Origin: Agrypnia vestita
Taxonomy: Eukaryota; Arthropoda; Insecta; Trichoptera; Phryganeidae
Assembly: GCA_016648135.1 (NCBI GenBank)
Contig: JADDOH010003961.1
Coordinates: 124,001 to 188,000, forward strand
Reading direction: 5' to 3'
DNA length: 64,000 nt
Position numbers and translations under genes: made by a program. The notes beneath the pieces were generated by a model. The model worked only from the letters and a program-made list of their open reading frames with translations, ran no database searches and was not told where the DNA came from. Below, in pieces: positions 40,401-48,706 of the stretch (position 1 is its first letter; each line of letters opens with the position of its first letter).

Positions 40401-43400
40401 AAGAGTAATTTATAAATTAACAATTAAAATGCCAACTACTTATTGTGTTTGTGAATCGTAGTACTGTTTTGTGTTTTTAATATTGCAATGCAATATTCAA
40501 GATGTGAATCAAATATGTATCTCGGAATAATGTCGTTTATAATGATAAGCTCGGAATTCACCGAAGAATCAAATAATTTGATTTCGGAAAATGATAGGTA
40601 TACCAATATTGAAAACGTAGGTAGGTAACAGCGCCTTTTTTTCAAATAATCAGTGCGAATTCGAATGGAACGTTGTGTCAATATTTCAAAGCAAATAGTG
40701 TAGAACTTTAAGAGATTTAAGTTTTTGGGCGATCAAACATTAACATTTTTAATTATACAAATAAATAGTAGGTATATTAAAACAAAGTAAGCATACAAAA
40801 ACATCTTCGTATTTGAATGTAATGTTGTGCCAAAATTCCAAAGCAATCGGTGAAGAACTTTCAGAGATTATCGATTTTGTACAAACGAACATCTACATTT
40901 TTATTTATTTACTAGCTGTACCCGGCCACGCGCTGCTGTGGCTCAGTCTTGTTAAATGGCAAAGAAAGAAAAGAGAAAGCACTTGTCTCTAATATGTTTA
41001 ATTTTGCAATGCTTGTGGGTATTCAATGTTGCTGCTTTTCAAAAAAGGCATCTCTTTACCTGTCACAGATGTGACATCTGTATAATAAGTTGGTATATAA
41101 AAATGTAGTAGGTGTAGAAAAACATACGCGTATTCGAATGCAGCATTGTGTCAAAGTCAATGAGAAGTCCGTGAAGAACTTTCTGAGATTTAAGATTTTG
41201 AATCAACGAATATTTAAATTTTTATATATTGATAGCTGTTCATACCCGGCGTTGCTCGGGTTAAGGATTTAGTTAAACATAAGTTTGTGGGGACACACAA
41301 AGGTTTCATTGTTTCGCAGTCTGTAATAAAAAAAGGTTCCATTTAATCTAGGCTGGGATGGATGGGATGTCTAGAAAGAAATTGTGACCTATGTATGTAA
41401 AGAATAAGAATGCAAAATTTGGATCAGATCGACAAACGTTGTAGATTTGTACAAAAAACATGTCAGGTGTTGGGGTGGGGTAAGAAGTTAGGGGGGAAAA
41501 GTTGTCTTTATTAGCCGCCGGGTCTTGAAGAATAAGTATGCAAAATCTGAGTCGAACGGTATGAATTTGCATTGGAAATATATCAGAGGAAGGGGAAGGA
41601 GTAAAAGGGGAGGAAGGAAATGGCACCCGTGTTACCCGCCGGGTCTTAAAGAATAAGTTTCCAAATTTTGAGTCCGATCGGTCGAACGGTACAGATTTGC
41701 ATTGAAAATGTATCAGGGGGGGGGAATGTCCTAAAGCATAAGTATGCAAAATTTGAGTCGAACAGGACAAACGGTGTAGATTTGTATAGAGAACAGACAG
41801 ACAGAAAGTCAGACAGACAAACACAGTTTTATAGGTATATATAAGGCGATACGATTGGCTGCACTTTCTCATCGGTTAAAACGTTTAATTTAAGCAGAGA
41901 CGACCGAATGTTATCAAAAAATTTGTATATGAAAAATGTTATATCTAAATATTTATTAATATTGAAAGGGTAGGTACTTGCGCCTTTTTTTCAAATAACT
42001 TGTGTAAATTCGAACGCAACGTTGTGTCAAAAAGAACTTTAGGAGATTTATGATAATGGACAATTGAAATTTTAAATTGTTATTATTAGATAATTGTAGG
42101 TATATGAAAACAAATTAGGTATACAAAAACATCCTGGTAATCGAATGCATCGTTGTGCCAAAATTTCAAAGCAATCGGTGAAGAACTTTCAGAGATTATC
42201 GATGTTGTTCAAACAAAAATCTACATTTTTATATATTATCTATCTATATATATCTATAATAGATATATATACATTAATTAGTACAAAAGCAGTAAATAGT
42301 AATAATTATAAACCTTTAACAAATTAATAAACTCGATAATGTATCGTCAAATCGTCGAGCTGGAATAATGGAATTTACTGTTCCCACTTTAATCAATAAA
42401 TTATTACAATTAGGTATATAAATGATGCGCTTGCTAGCAACTCTTAGTTTTCAAATAAATAATGGTTCAAATAAATTGATTTTTAAATTTTATTTTATTA
42501 TTTTACGTTTTAGCAGGCCAAGAGGCCCAGTTACAAAAGCGAAACGCATCACAAAACACTCAGGGTTTAGATTAATTTATTGTGACCGGGAACCGAACCC
42601 GGAACACACGGTGTGAGAAGCCAGTGTCGTGCTCACTACTACGGCTATGAGGGCCGCCTATTTATTATTAAATAAAGAGAGTTTGCGAGTATAACGATTA
42701 AGGTCAACATAAAATAAATAAATAATGCATAATAATAATGCTTAGGTATGTAGGAATATTTTTAAAGAAGGGTGGAAACGGCTGGTAGAAGAAGAAGAAT
42801 ACATATTTTGTATTTTATAATCATTTGGGATTTATGTCACCGATTCATTTCTTTTATATTTTGATTAAAACCCTAATTAAAAATCTTGAATTCAATGCAC
42901 GCGTTTTATTTTACTATTTTTATAACATACGAGTATTAGGCTTAAATAAAACATAAAATTAATTAAGTAACTGTATGAGTTAAAAAATGAAATAAATTTA
43001 TATAGGTATGTGGGGTGGGGTATAAAAGCAAAGGCAGCAATTTCCAAAAAAAAATTAATGCAGTTATCGAGGATTATTTTTTTTAATGTACTGAAATCGA
43101 AATTTTATAGGAAATAAAGCATACAAAATTATAGGAAACATGATTTTGAAAGGGATAGATAAACAAAAAGTATAATTTAGTACATTTTTAATTAGTGATC
43201 CTCGGTGACTGCATTAAAAACTTTTTTTTTAATTTTTGGATATTGCTGCCTTTGTTTTTATACCTCACATATTGTATTTGAAGAAAAATGTTTTCGTACA
43301 CCGAAGGCAACTAACTGTCTTAAGTATTTGTGTATTGGGATTAATAAATTTAAAAATGAATAAGGAAAATATGTCAATATTAAATTTTGCGTAATGTTTT

Positions 43401-44646
43401 ATTAATTTTTATTTCACATCAGAAATACAATATTGTTGCTTTATTATATAGGCGTTTAAAAACATAAGTATTGTATTTTTTTATAATAAAAAAATCAAAT
43501 TTATTTTCAACCACTTAAATGAAATAACGCAAATTGTTGCATTCATACATATTTATGAATCATCACTCTATACTAGGGGCGTGCAGTGAGAACAAGAAGC
43601 ATGACGTTTTTCCTAAGCGTATATTTTGAAAAGAAACCGAAATAATATTCCTATCACAATAATTAACATATTATTCAGATTTTAATATTTCATCATATTC
43701 TGCCAGATAAATATATAATTTCGATTTTTTTTTCCAAATATACGTTTAAACAAAAGTCATGCTTCTTATTATCACTGCGCGTCCCTGCTCGATACACATC
43801 TGGCTTATGGTGCATGCGCTAAATCTCGTGCAACTTCTCTATGTTTTGGATCGATCACGGAATCTTTTTGTATACAGAAGCGCAAATGTTGATAAAACAC
43901 GCAGTAAAATAAGAAAAACTAAACGTAAAAAATAATCCTTTTGTATATTTATATGTTTCATAGAAATACAAAACCAAGTGCAGCCCTCGCAGCCCAGTGG
44001 GCAAGACACTGGCTTCTCACGCCGAGGGTTCCGGGTTCGATTCCCGGTGAGGTCACAATAAAAATACGTGATTTACTCAATCTTGGCTGTCTTTGTGATT
44101 TTTTTCTGTAATTGGGCCTAATGTCCTACTGAAGCGTTAAAACAATAAAAAATCATAACTATGTATTTAAGGTTATAAAACAGTCAATTAAGCTTGCTTG
44201 TTGGCCTTGTGGTTAGGACACTCGCCTCGTGATCCAAAGGTCGCGGGTTCGAACCTCACTCCAGTCTAGCAAGTTAGTCCTATTTTCATAGCACAAGCGT
44301 TTAGCTTAGTTTGAAAATAGTAAGAATATTGATGTGACACGTATTCCATGTTCGTATCTCTATTAAAAAAAAAAAACTTTAAAAATTACTGAAAAAGAAT
44401 ATTTACAAAATTACTTTATTCTGAAAAATTGAATTATTGCCGTACATCAATGAAAAATGTTTAACCTATTAAGTATTTTTGGGTACGAGAAAATATGAAA
44501 TAAATATTCAAAAATGTATTGAAATAATCATCAAAAACATTCATACCTACACATGACAACAATGCAATAAACATACCTATGCCGAAGCAGCATGTCGTTA
44601 AAAGCACAAAAGCCACGCCAAAATAAGTTAAAGATGTCACTCTCAT
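22430..44646 (-). CDS. GPI-type Ly6/uPAR three-finger protein, three exons
   Basis: Exon 1 (44646-44577) encodes the signal peptide MRVTSLTYFGVAFVLLTTCC followed by FGI and one base. Exon 2 (28069-27938) begins TPSQKNLSCYQC and exon 3 (22659-22430) carries the rest of the domain; both introns are phase 1 (G|TG and A|AA), and the total is 143 residues. The mature part has 12 cysteines, opening with CYQC and closing with FCCKESGCN, the usual CCxxxxCN end of Ly6 domains. A hydrophobic tail (TSLIVLYVLIVSMLF) preceded by a polar linker predicts GPI anchoring at the outer cell surface. Insect relatives include the Drosophila quiver/boudin/crooked group, which act in ion-channel modulation and septate junction assembly; I cannot assign one. 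Introns are 16.5 kb and 5.3 kb and full of transposons. A minus-strand AATAAA lies at 22241-22236. Confidence 0.88.
22858..22975. repeat. GATGATGAAT minisatellite in Ly6 intron 2
   Basis: Imperfect tandem copies built from GATGATGAATT and TTTAAGAAATGAA blocks. Confidence 0.75.
23252..23431. mobile_element. 180-bp foldback element
   Basis: AGGTCTTTTCATATAAGCTT is mirrored exactly at the right, and the arms continue inward through TTAGTG, GTAATACGCGCATTGTTTCG and TTAAGTTTACGGAT to a GAGAGGGGC centre. Nearly the whole element can fold into one hairpin. It lies in Ly6 intron 2. Confidence 0.85.
23715..24466. mobile_element. PIF/Harbinger deletion derivative
   Basis: CATGTATTCACTAGGGGACA at the left (continuing AAT) mirrors the right end. 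Inside, the minus strand (24188-24020) reads GSFVNFTRMTTTDFDNLLQI and then IGPSIPKPDN, matching the segment just before the catalytic domain of HARBI1-like transposases. The catalytic DDE part is absent. A 55-bp block with ATAGATACGCAGCTGTCA is duplicated in tandem near 24235-24320. Confidence 0.8.
24720..24980. repeat. Dispersed repeat related to 11290-11430
   Basis: Two imperfect copies of a CCGTAACTTGCTGRRATTAC to CATGCAAGGGTCG block stand in tandem, the second shortened. The first matches 11290-11430 in inverted orientation. Confidence 0.5.
25334..25490. mobile_element. Foldback element with CGAATTAGTATGTGTA arms
   Basis: AATCGAATTAGTATGTGTA and GCCGTGCGTAC on the left are mirrored on the right, and the outer AAAGTTCTTTTCATT and ATTAAGAAGG-type flanks resemble those of the 23252 element. 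A distinct inner hairpin (CGGTGTTTATAACCG) marks the centre. Confidence 0.8.
25733..26869. mobile_element. 1.1-kb TIR element with a GC-richer core
   Basis: GGTTAAACCACCCTGG at the left is mirrored by CCAGGGTGGTGTAACTC at the right, and similarity extends about 130 bp inward (GATTTTTTA, TTTTATTGGAAAATT). The core 26040-26440 is markedly richer in G+C, with a (GT)n tract, but has no recognised open frame. Likely a non-autonomous DNA transposon that captured other sequence. Confidence 0.7.
27097..27219. mobile_element. Foldback element with GAAGCCAATGGCTTC core
   Basis: AACTTTGTAAACACCAC on the left mirrors GTGGTGTTTATAAAGTT on the right. A TTCAACGTGTTTCGAAGCCA and TGGCTTCTTCGTCAGC core lies between, including a perfect 15-bp GAAGCC palindrome. 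No coding capacity. Confidence 0.7.
27290..27425. repeat. AT-rich tandem repeat in Ly6 intron 2
   Basis: Imperfect copies of GAAATTTAAAATAAATTAAA and TTTTAATAAATATTATTATT succeed each other. Confidence 0.6.
28075..29040. other. Start of the 16.5-kb first intron of the Ly6 gene
   Basis: No exon or known repeat recognised. A doubled TTTTCAGATATCGT motif near 28510-28545 is the only small structure noted. Confidence 0.35.
29043..30148 (-). mobile_element. Pogo-like element remnant keeping a cysteine-finger tail
   Basis: Ends GGGGGAGGGGCGTACAAAAT and ATTTTGTACGCCTCTCCCC are near-perfect TIRs. Inside, the minus strand reads DDDKDRPCIYCNDQF and, after one frameshift, CLTCKKWAHASCADV and FTCELCI before a stop. 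That is a CxxC...CxxCxxWxHxxC...CxxC zinc-finger-like end found in many insect pogo/Tigger-type proteins. The DDE core is gone. TGACATA and TCATTTTGTCCG-type subterminal repeats recur within the element. Confidence 0.7.
30149..32350. other. Ly6 intron 1, mixed AT-rich sequence
   Basis: Contains a short hairpin (30793-30838, GGAAAAAGTCAATT arms) and a TAAATAAATAAATAA tract near 30341. A G-rich stretch near 31230-31340 gives only a chance minus-strand frame. No gene seen. Confidence 0.35.
32352..33239 (+). mobile_element. Pogo-like element remnant with an internally deleted finger
   Basis: TAGGGGAGAAAGGGGCAATG at the left (continuing GGAGTCA) mirrors TGACTCCCATTACCCC at the right (continuing TTTCTTCCCTA), with TA at both edges. 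The plus strand near 32740-32990 encodes a Lys-rich stretch, an acidic SSESDDDEDDD run, then CGEFGCNNEEWY and GYVCDNC before a stop. Compared with intact tails, the WxxCxxC to HxxC middle is missing, so the finger is broken. Confidence 0.75.
33240..34740. other. Ly6 intron 1, no recognised feature
   Basis: AT-rich, with several GGTAGGTAC-type motifs common in lepidopteran DNA. No gene or clear repeat. Confidence 0.35.
34755..35325 (-). mobile_element. DNA-transposon remnant carrying a MADF-domain fragment
   Basis: The ends share ACACATGCTTATTAGTGGCA and its complement CATGCCACTAATAAGC, with more GCATGCTC-type repeats inside. The minus strand (35075-34935) reads WGDDKTLIFVTYYRNHECLW and then NTRSPLCKNNIAK, which fits the first half of a MADF DNA-binding domain, a partner protein often encoded by PIF/ISL2EU-type elements. 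The long plus-strand frame over it is the antisense shadow. Confidence 0.65.
35435..35911. mobile_element. Palindromic MITE, family A, second copy
   Basis: CAGGGTGTCTCATAGCTAGT at the left mirrors ACTAACTATGAGACATCCTG at the right. The interior shares CTATCATTAC and TAACTTATATCGAT-type blocks with 21691-22152, and a doubled TAAATTTAAATTTATTTT palindrome sits near 35525-35570. Confidence 0.78.
36385..36712 (+). pseudogene. Non-LTR retrotransposon reverse transcriptase C-terminus with GTTA tail
   Basis: Two frames join across a frameshift near 36495. The first reads VDRIKKGVLRWFGHVERMN and then EERMVKKIYEASV; the second reads RGRPRKTWHDRIQQV and NRRTCMRRCMNVAEAK to a stop. The GVLRWFGHVERM and GRPRKTW motifs are typical of RTE-type LINE ends in insects. 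The element closes on a (GTTA)n tract, as expected for a retrotransposed 3' end. It is truncated and not functional. Confidence 0.8.
37160..37950. other. Ly6 intron 1, AT-rich with one hairpin
   Basis: CGAAATACATATCTCTA and its complement form a 17-bp-arm hairpin at 37282-37336. Nothing else recognised. Confidence 0.4.
37955..38285 (+). repeat. Dispersed repeat, second copy of the 10380 family
   Basis: Starts at AAAACCAAGTTTTTATTATA and runs through TTGTATGAAAAAACCATTAA and GTTTCAGCTCGATTGGATCA, matching 10380-10785 in inverted orientation. Confidence 0.65.
38321..39208 (+). repeat. Tandem-unit element with CTAGCTGT start, plus orientation
   Basis: Begins CTAGCTGTTACTATCCGGCG, includes GATGGATGGGACATCC, then has five to six imperfect units. 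Each runs AAGAATAAGTATGCAAAATT, GGGTCAGATCGGTCAAACGG, a G-rich tract and a CTTATGTTACCCGCCGGGTC block. It ends ACAGACAGACATTGAGTTTT (continuing ATAGGTATAGATAG). Units differ in length and in their G-rich tract. No open frame is conserved. Confidence 0.78.
39468..40088. mobile_element. Outer inverted-repeat element hosting a nested hAT MITE
   Basis: GTGCACAATGTGGCGTT near 39478 is mirrored by ATGCCACATTGTGCAC near 40065, and GAAATAGGG and TCCCAAGAAAT extend the match. The 300-bp hAT MITE lies inside. Confidence 0.5.
39751..40050. mobile_element. 300-bp hAT-like MITE packed with TATCGATA motifs
   Basis: TAGGGACACGATATCGA at the left mirrors TCGTGTCCCTA at the right, and AATACAGC stands on both sides (39743-39750 and 40051-40058), an exact 8-bp duplication as made by hAT transposases. 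The interior has many GTATCGATAC or AGTATCG blocks, likely subterminal transposase sites. Confidence 0.88.
40620..42245. repeat. Cluster of related repeat units and a CTAGCTGT element
   Basis: Blocks such as CAAAGCAATCGGTGAAGAAC and TTTCAGAGATTATCGAT recur near 40690, 40840, 41160, 42035 and 42170, with a CTAGCTGTACCCGGCCACGC start at 40912. The tandem-unit element 41230-41842 sits among them. This looks like repeated insertion or unit expansion of one family. Confidence 0.6.
41230..41842 (+). repeat. Tandem-unit element, third copy
   Basis: Same order as 38321-39208: ATAGCTGTTCATACCCGGCG, GATGGATGGGATGTC, imperfect units with AAGAATAAGTATGCAAAAT and CCGCCGGGTCTT, and an ACAGACAGACAG tail before ATAGGTATA. 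The 174-codon minus-strand frame across it only translates the repeat. Confidence 0.75.
42500..42658 (-). repeat. tRNA-derived SINE, copy 1
   Basis: On the minus strand, GGCGGCCCTCATAGCC, then ACACTGGCTTCTCACACCG and a B-box-like GGGTTCGGTTCCC. The body ends with ACTGGGCCTCTTGGCC and AAAATAATAAAA. It matches the copies at 43980 and 53022. Confidence 0.78.
42659..43000. other. Ly6 intron 1, AT-rich spacer
   Basis: No gene or recognised repeat. Confidence 0.35.
43009..43270. mobile_element. 262-bp MITE with GGGGTATAAAAGC ends
   Basis: GGGGTATAAAAGCAAAGGCA at the left mirrors GCTGCCTTTGTTTTTATACC at the right. A second inverted pair (TGCAGTTATCGAGGAT and GATCCTCGGTGACTGCA) extends the arms to about 70 bp. 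The 66-bp element at 9651 is its shortened relative. Confidence 0.8.
43575..43788. mobile_element. Foldback MITE, copy B of the 6597 family
   Basis: AGGGGCGTGCAGTGAGAACA with AAGCATGAC mirrors GTCATGCTTCTTATTATCAC with TGCGCGTCCCT. It shares outer ends and the AAGCATGAC block with the Arfrp1 intron copy. Confidence 0.78.
43980..44160 (+). repeat. tRNA-derived SINE, copy 2
   Basis: CAGCCCTCGCAGCCCAGTGG, AAGACACTGGCTTCTCACGC and the B-box-like GGGTTCGATTCCC are followed by a conserved body (GTGATTTACTCAATCTTGGC) and a tail AAAACAATAAAAAAT. The head folds like a degraded tRNA. Confidence 0.82.
44193..44360 (+). repeat. Second SINE type with tRNA-like head
   Basis: TTGGCCTTGTGGTTAGGACA (A-box region), GCCTCGTGATCCAAAGGTCG and GGGTTCGAACCTC (B box) mark a tRNA-like promoter. 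The body ends with TGTGACACGTATTCCATG and an A-rich tail. Only one copy seen in the window. Confidence 0.72.
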
Positions 44647-44655
44647 TTTAAAACA

Positions 44656-45010
44656 ATACTTAATAATACAATACGATAAAACAATTCCGGTACACAAATA
44701 TTATTTGCGATTTATTTTCCTACGCGGGCGGGCCGACCGGCGTCATCCGCTCGTAGCGAGGGGAACGCTACGAAGGTTGTGGCAGCTACGCCGTTTCAGG
44801 ATTGTTGGGATGTATCCCTCTCCCATTTCGATGTCCTGTACCAGGGAACTGTAATGTGTAGGTGGGCAGTGACGCAAAATTATACGAAAACCTACTTTGC
44901 GACTGCGCGAAACCCCCGAATATTCACGTCCAAATACACTACACCTCACGCAAACAATAAATTGTACTTACTGCTTACGTATTTATTTGGCGCTACTAAG
45001 GCACTGTAGA
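44656..45010 (-). promoter_or_regulatory. Possible 5' flank of the first Ly6 gene, or a repeat
   Basis: The stretch directly upstream of the signal-peptide exon is richer in G+C than its surroundings. It holds a minus-strand open frame (44949-44743) including the stretch EMGEGYIPTILKRRSCHNLR, which looks like a dispersed-repeat frame rather than a host exon. I see no clear TATA box or initiator, so promoter status is inference from position only. Confidence 0.25.
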
Positions 45011-46097
45011 ATTGCTGTAGAATGAATTAATGAAATCAAAAATCATTTTTAATTGTAGTAAAACCCGGATTATCCGTGATAAGGTGAACCGAGTCATCGC
45101 GGATAATCAAAAACACGGAGAGCCGGGGCCGTTACGTTTATAATTGTTATTTTTGATGCGATTAAAAATAGCTTTATGTAAAATAATTCGTCAATTTATA
45201 TACTTATCAAGAAAAAACAACACTTTATTTCAAGGAGTCATAGCTTTTTGTTTGTTGTTGTTCCTTGCCCTCTGGTACGATACTTACTAGCGGTATAATA
45301 TGGAGAACTGGGTAATTGAGGTTATGTTGTGTTCATACCAAATTAATTAAATATTACTTAATATTATTAAATTACCAACATATAGATATAGTTTAAAAAT
45401 GGCGTGTACGAATTAATTTATTTAATATAAGCTAACATCAGTATATTATATTCTTTAGTAAACCACGGGAATCCCAGAAGACATTATTATATTATGCGGT
45501 AGTTGCATTTTTTTAGTGATGTAAGTTTTTATATGATACATATGTAATATTTACGAGTATATACATGTGTTGGCTTCCGGAACTAATAAAATAATAAATA
45601 ATTATGAATATTCGAAATTTTACGTAACTGTTCTTAAGGCTTATTTGCGGTTTAATTCTTGAACTATTTTAATATTATTAATATTTTACGATTTGACTTT
45701 AATGTTTTATTTTATTATGGTAAGTTGATACTACCTATATGCCGTGGATTATTTTCAAAACATGTTTTGTTTTAAATCCAAAGCAAAAAAGAACATAACA
45801 TATTAGCCTTTTATGTGCAATATAATGTTCGGTTAACTAAAGCTGGCGTGTACTCACATTTCCCACCCTGTCACCCGCGCAAGTGCACGGGGTTAAGTCG
45901 CACTGCATACGCATCTCGAAAAATCTCTCTGTCTCTCTCGCACGCGGTCCAGCTTATGAGTGTGACAGTGAATGGTACCCACCGCTTACCCAGGACCGTT
46001 CTAAGAGCAAAGCTTCCATATCGGTCCTACTCAATCGTCTCCATGTTGACATTTATTTTCAACTAACAAGCAAGACCGTGCTGCTCCGCACCGGTCG
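45011..46097. other. Spacer between the two Ly6 genes, left part
   Basis: AAAACCCGGATTATCCGTGA and CGCGGATAATC near 45061-45110 look like a Tigger-type terminus, but no matching far end was found. A moderately GC-rich stretch 45840-46090 has no recognised product. Confidence 0.35.
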
Positions 46098-46244
46098 TAC
46101 AGTAGCCGGCAAACATCTTGAAATTTTACGGCGTAGTGGGGGGAAGTTTACGCATGTACCGTTCCACCAAAGAGACCAAAATTTTGTCTTCTGCGCATTC
46201 CCCCACTACGCCAAAGAATTTCAAGAAATTTGCCGGCAACTGTA
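46098..46244 (-). mobile_element. 147-bp MITE, copy 3, inverted
   Basis: TACAGTAGCCGGCAAACATC at the left and TTTGCCGGCAACTGTA at the right; the interior is the reverse complement of copies 1 and 2, with the same overall length. Confidence 0.9.
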
Positions 46245-48080
46245 TAAACCGTTGCGAAGTGGCACGGCCGCTCGAACAAAGCCATTCACTGTCCCCGCCT
46301 TAGGATACGTCTTTATTGAAAACAAAATACATAAATACATAATATTATAATACATAAAATACATAGAAAGAAAACAGTAACATAATAGTTAGAAGGAAAA
46401 AAAATACAAGGAAAATAACATAAAAAATAAAAAGAAACCAAATAATAGAAGGGTTAATAACAAATGAGCGTGACAGAGACTGTTATTGTTTTGTTTTTAC
46501 TACTATTACGAAATACAGGTGATGCTTTGTTTTATTCCCTGTTTGGTTTGAACCCGTCGGTCAGTCAAATTCAACGGAGCGCATTGTTGTACTAGGTTTA
46601 TTTAAAGTGCATTGGACAGGTAGATTTATGATAGTAACACATGGCATCATAAGAGCGGAGATGATAACCTATGGCATCTCAGACGCCATGCCCTGTCACT
46701 GACTGAGTGAATACCTATCTGTTTTATATATATATATATAGATATATATATAATATATATATATATATCTATATATATCTATATATATATATATATATAG
46801 TGTGTGTATGCGCGCTTGAGAAAATTAATAAAGAAATATTTTTTCGCGGCCCTTTTTGAATGCTTATTACTCAATTAATATTTATCCGACATACTTGAAA
46901 ACATTATCAAAAGGTGCGTTTAGTCGAGATCTATCTAACAATAATAATTAGTATCTGGTAAACACTTGTTTACTATTTTTTATCGAATTAATTGTAGAAT
47001 TTATTTTCATACGTGCCGCGATAATCGGCACATATTTTCTAATATCTCAGTAAATTCTGTCATAATTAATTTTATCTGTCTTAATTTAGTAGGACATTCC
47101 GGTAGTGAATCATCAGATTCTTCTAGTGATGAAAATTAGCGGCGTAGAAGAATTGATTTGCGATTCTGATTAAAAACAATAATGTAACAAAATAAATATT
47201 ATATTTCTTGCAATATCCCATCGTTTTTTATTTTATACACGACCCACCCAATTGACTCAAAGTTTTAAAAACGGTGGTTTAATATAACAACCCTGTGATA
47301 AAAGCGGATTATGTGGCAATTAAAACAAACATTCATCCATCATTCATCCGTATTCTGAACTAAGCAATATTGCTATTTCCTGTATCTTGACAGTTATTGT
47401 ATAAATTGTGACGTCGTTTTTTTGACGTTTTATGTTTGACAGGTTTAAAATTAATGAATTCAATCAATTAGAAAGCTCATTATTCATAATTGTGAATAAC
47501 TTAAGGTTTGTTTACGCGTTCTTTACTGATTGATTAAATTCATTAATTTCAAACTTAAAATATCGAAATTGGCGGCAATACAATGTTATACATACCGTAT
47601 ATACCTGTCAATATTGAGATAAAGATTTGACATCCCAATCTTGACATTTTTAGAATAGCACAGATTGTTAATATACTTAAGTGCCTTTAAAAACATTGCA
47701 TTTTTAATTGGTTGGAAAAATTAACCCGCAAAAACCAAGTTTTTATTATACTCCCTTTCTCATTGAAACAGGTTTTGCGTCTACTCCACGCGTCGGGCTC
47801 TAAAATTAAACAATATATAAATCGTTAAAATGTCGAAAAATCCAAAATTATACTATAATAGGGTTTTATGTGTATACCCTACTACATTGGCAATCATTAA
47901 TACTAGCAGGAAAGCAATCGGCTTCGCCGATTGCTTACTGCTAGGCTAGGCTAATTACGGGTAGTTTAGATATAATTAAGACAAAGTATTTATTCAGTAT
48001 TTCTAACCGATTAATAAGTCAGAGCGGAATAAACCACGGTTCGATGGTAGGTACCTACTCTCTTCTCTTCTCGCAGTGTT
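46245..48080. other. Spacer between the two Ly6 genes, right part
   Basis: Holds a (TA)n tract at about 46722-46800, a short acidic-Ser coding-like end near 47095-47140 that may be a transposase tail, and a third copy of the 10380 repeat family at 47718-47860. No host gene seen. Confidence 0.4.
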
Positions 48081-48165
48081 GATTACTTTTATACAACATT
48101 ATAAAAAACCAAAAATGTCATTAAAATTTCAACAAACAAAATATTCTCGACCGTAAAAAAAAATT

Positions 48166-48238
48166 CGATTCTGCCAGGATTCGAAACAGGAATCCTCTGA
48201 TCCGTAGTCAGGTGCGTTATCCGCTGCGCCACACGACC
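48166..48238 (-). pseudogene. tRNA-Arg(ACG)-like sequence, unit 1
   Basis: A 73-base minus-strand match to insect tRNA-Arg(ACG), with D-arm GTGGCGCAGCGGATAACGCA and anticodon loop CTACGGA. Against function are mismatches at acceptor pairs 4:69 and 5:68, the first anticodon-stem pair (C/A), and T-stem pairs 51:63 and 53:61. A T-run terminator follows. Confidence 0.8.
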
Positions 48239-48399
48239 CAACGGGCACCATGGCAAAATTATTGTATACAAATATAAATCATCATCCAAATGCAGAAACG
48301 TACGACATTAGTTGGGGTAATTAATATATTGATTATAAAACACCAAAAATGTAATTAAAATTTCAACAAATAAAATATTCTCGACCGTAAAAAAAAATT

Positions 48400-48472
48400 C
48401 GATTCTGCCAGGATTCGAAACTGGAATCCTCTGATTCGTAGTCAGACGCGTTATCCGCTGCGCCACACGACC
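48400..48472 (-). pseudogene. tRNA-Arg(ACG)-like sequence, unit 2
   Basis: Anticodon stem TCTGA/TCAGA is fully paired around CTACGAA. Acceptor pairs 4:69 and 5:68 and T-stem pair 53:61 remain mismatched. A T9 run follows on the minus strand, so Pol III transcription is conceivable. Confidence 0.8.
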
Positions 48473-48633
48473 CAACGGACACCAAGGCAAAATTATTGTA
48501 TACAAATAGAAATCATCATCCAAATGCAGAAACGTACGACATTAGTTGGGGTAATTAATATATTGATTATAAAAAACCAAAAATGTAATTAAAATTTCAA
48601 CAAATAAAATATTCTCGACCGTAAAAAAAAATT

Positions 48634-48706
48634 CGATTCTGCCAGGATTCGAAACTGGAATCCTCTGATTCGTAGTCAGACGCGTTATCCGCTGCGCCAC
48701 ACGACC
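48634..48706 (-). pseudogene. tRNA-Arg(ACG)-like sequence, unit 3
   Basis: Same tRNA-like sequence as unit 2, with the same mismatches, so the duplication of these two units followed the mutations. Confidence 0.8.

Noticed and set aside
41348..41872. 174-codon minus-strand open frame
   Set aside because: It translates a tandem-unit repeat; the repeated peptide pattern mirrors DNA units and sister copies do not keep the frame open.
45883..46350. 155-codon plus-strand frame
   Set aside because: Its second half is the 147-bp MITE read through; the first half shows no known domain.
45057..47330. A complete Tigger-type element
   Set aside because: AAAACCCGGATTATCCG at the left looks like a Tigger end, but no matching inverted end or transposase core was found.
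48166..48706. Functional tRNA-Arg genes
   Set aside because: Acceptor-stem and T-stem mismatches, including the conserved 53:61 pair, argue against folding as a mature tRNA; recorded as pseudogenes.
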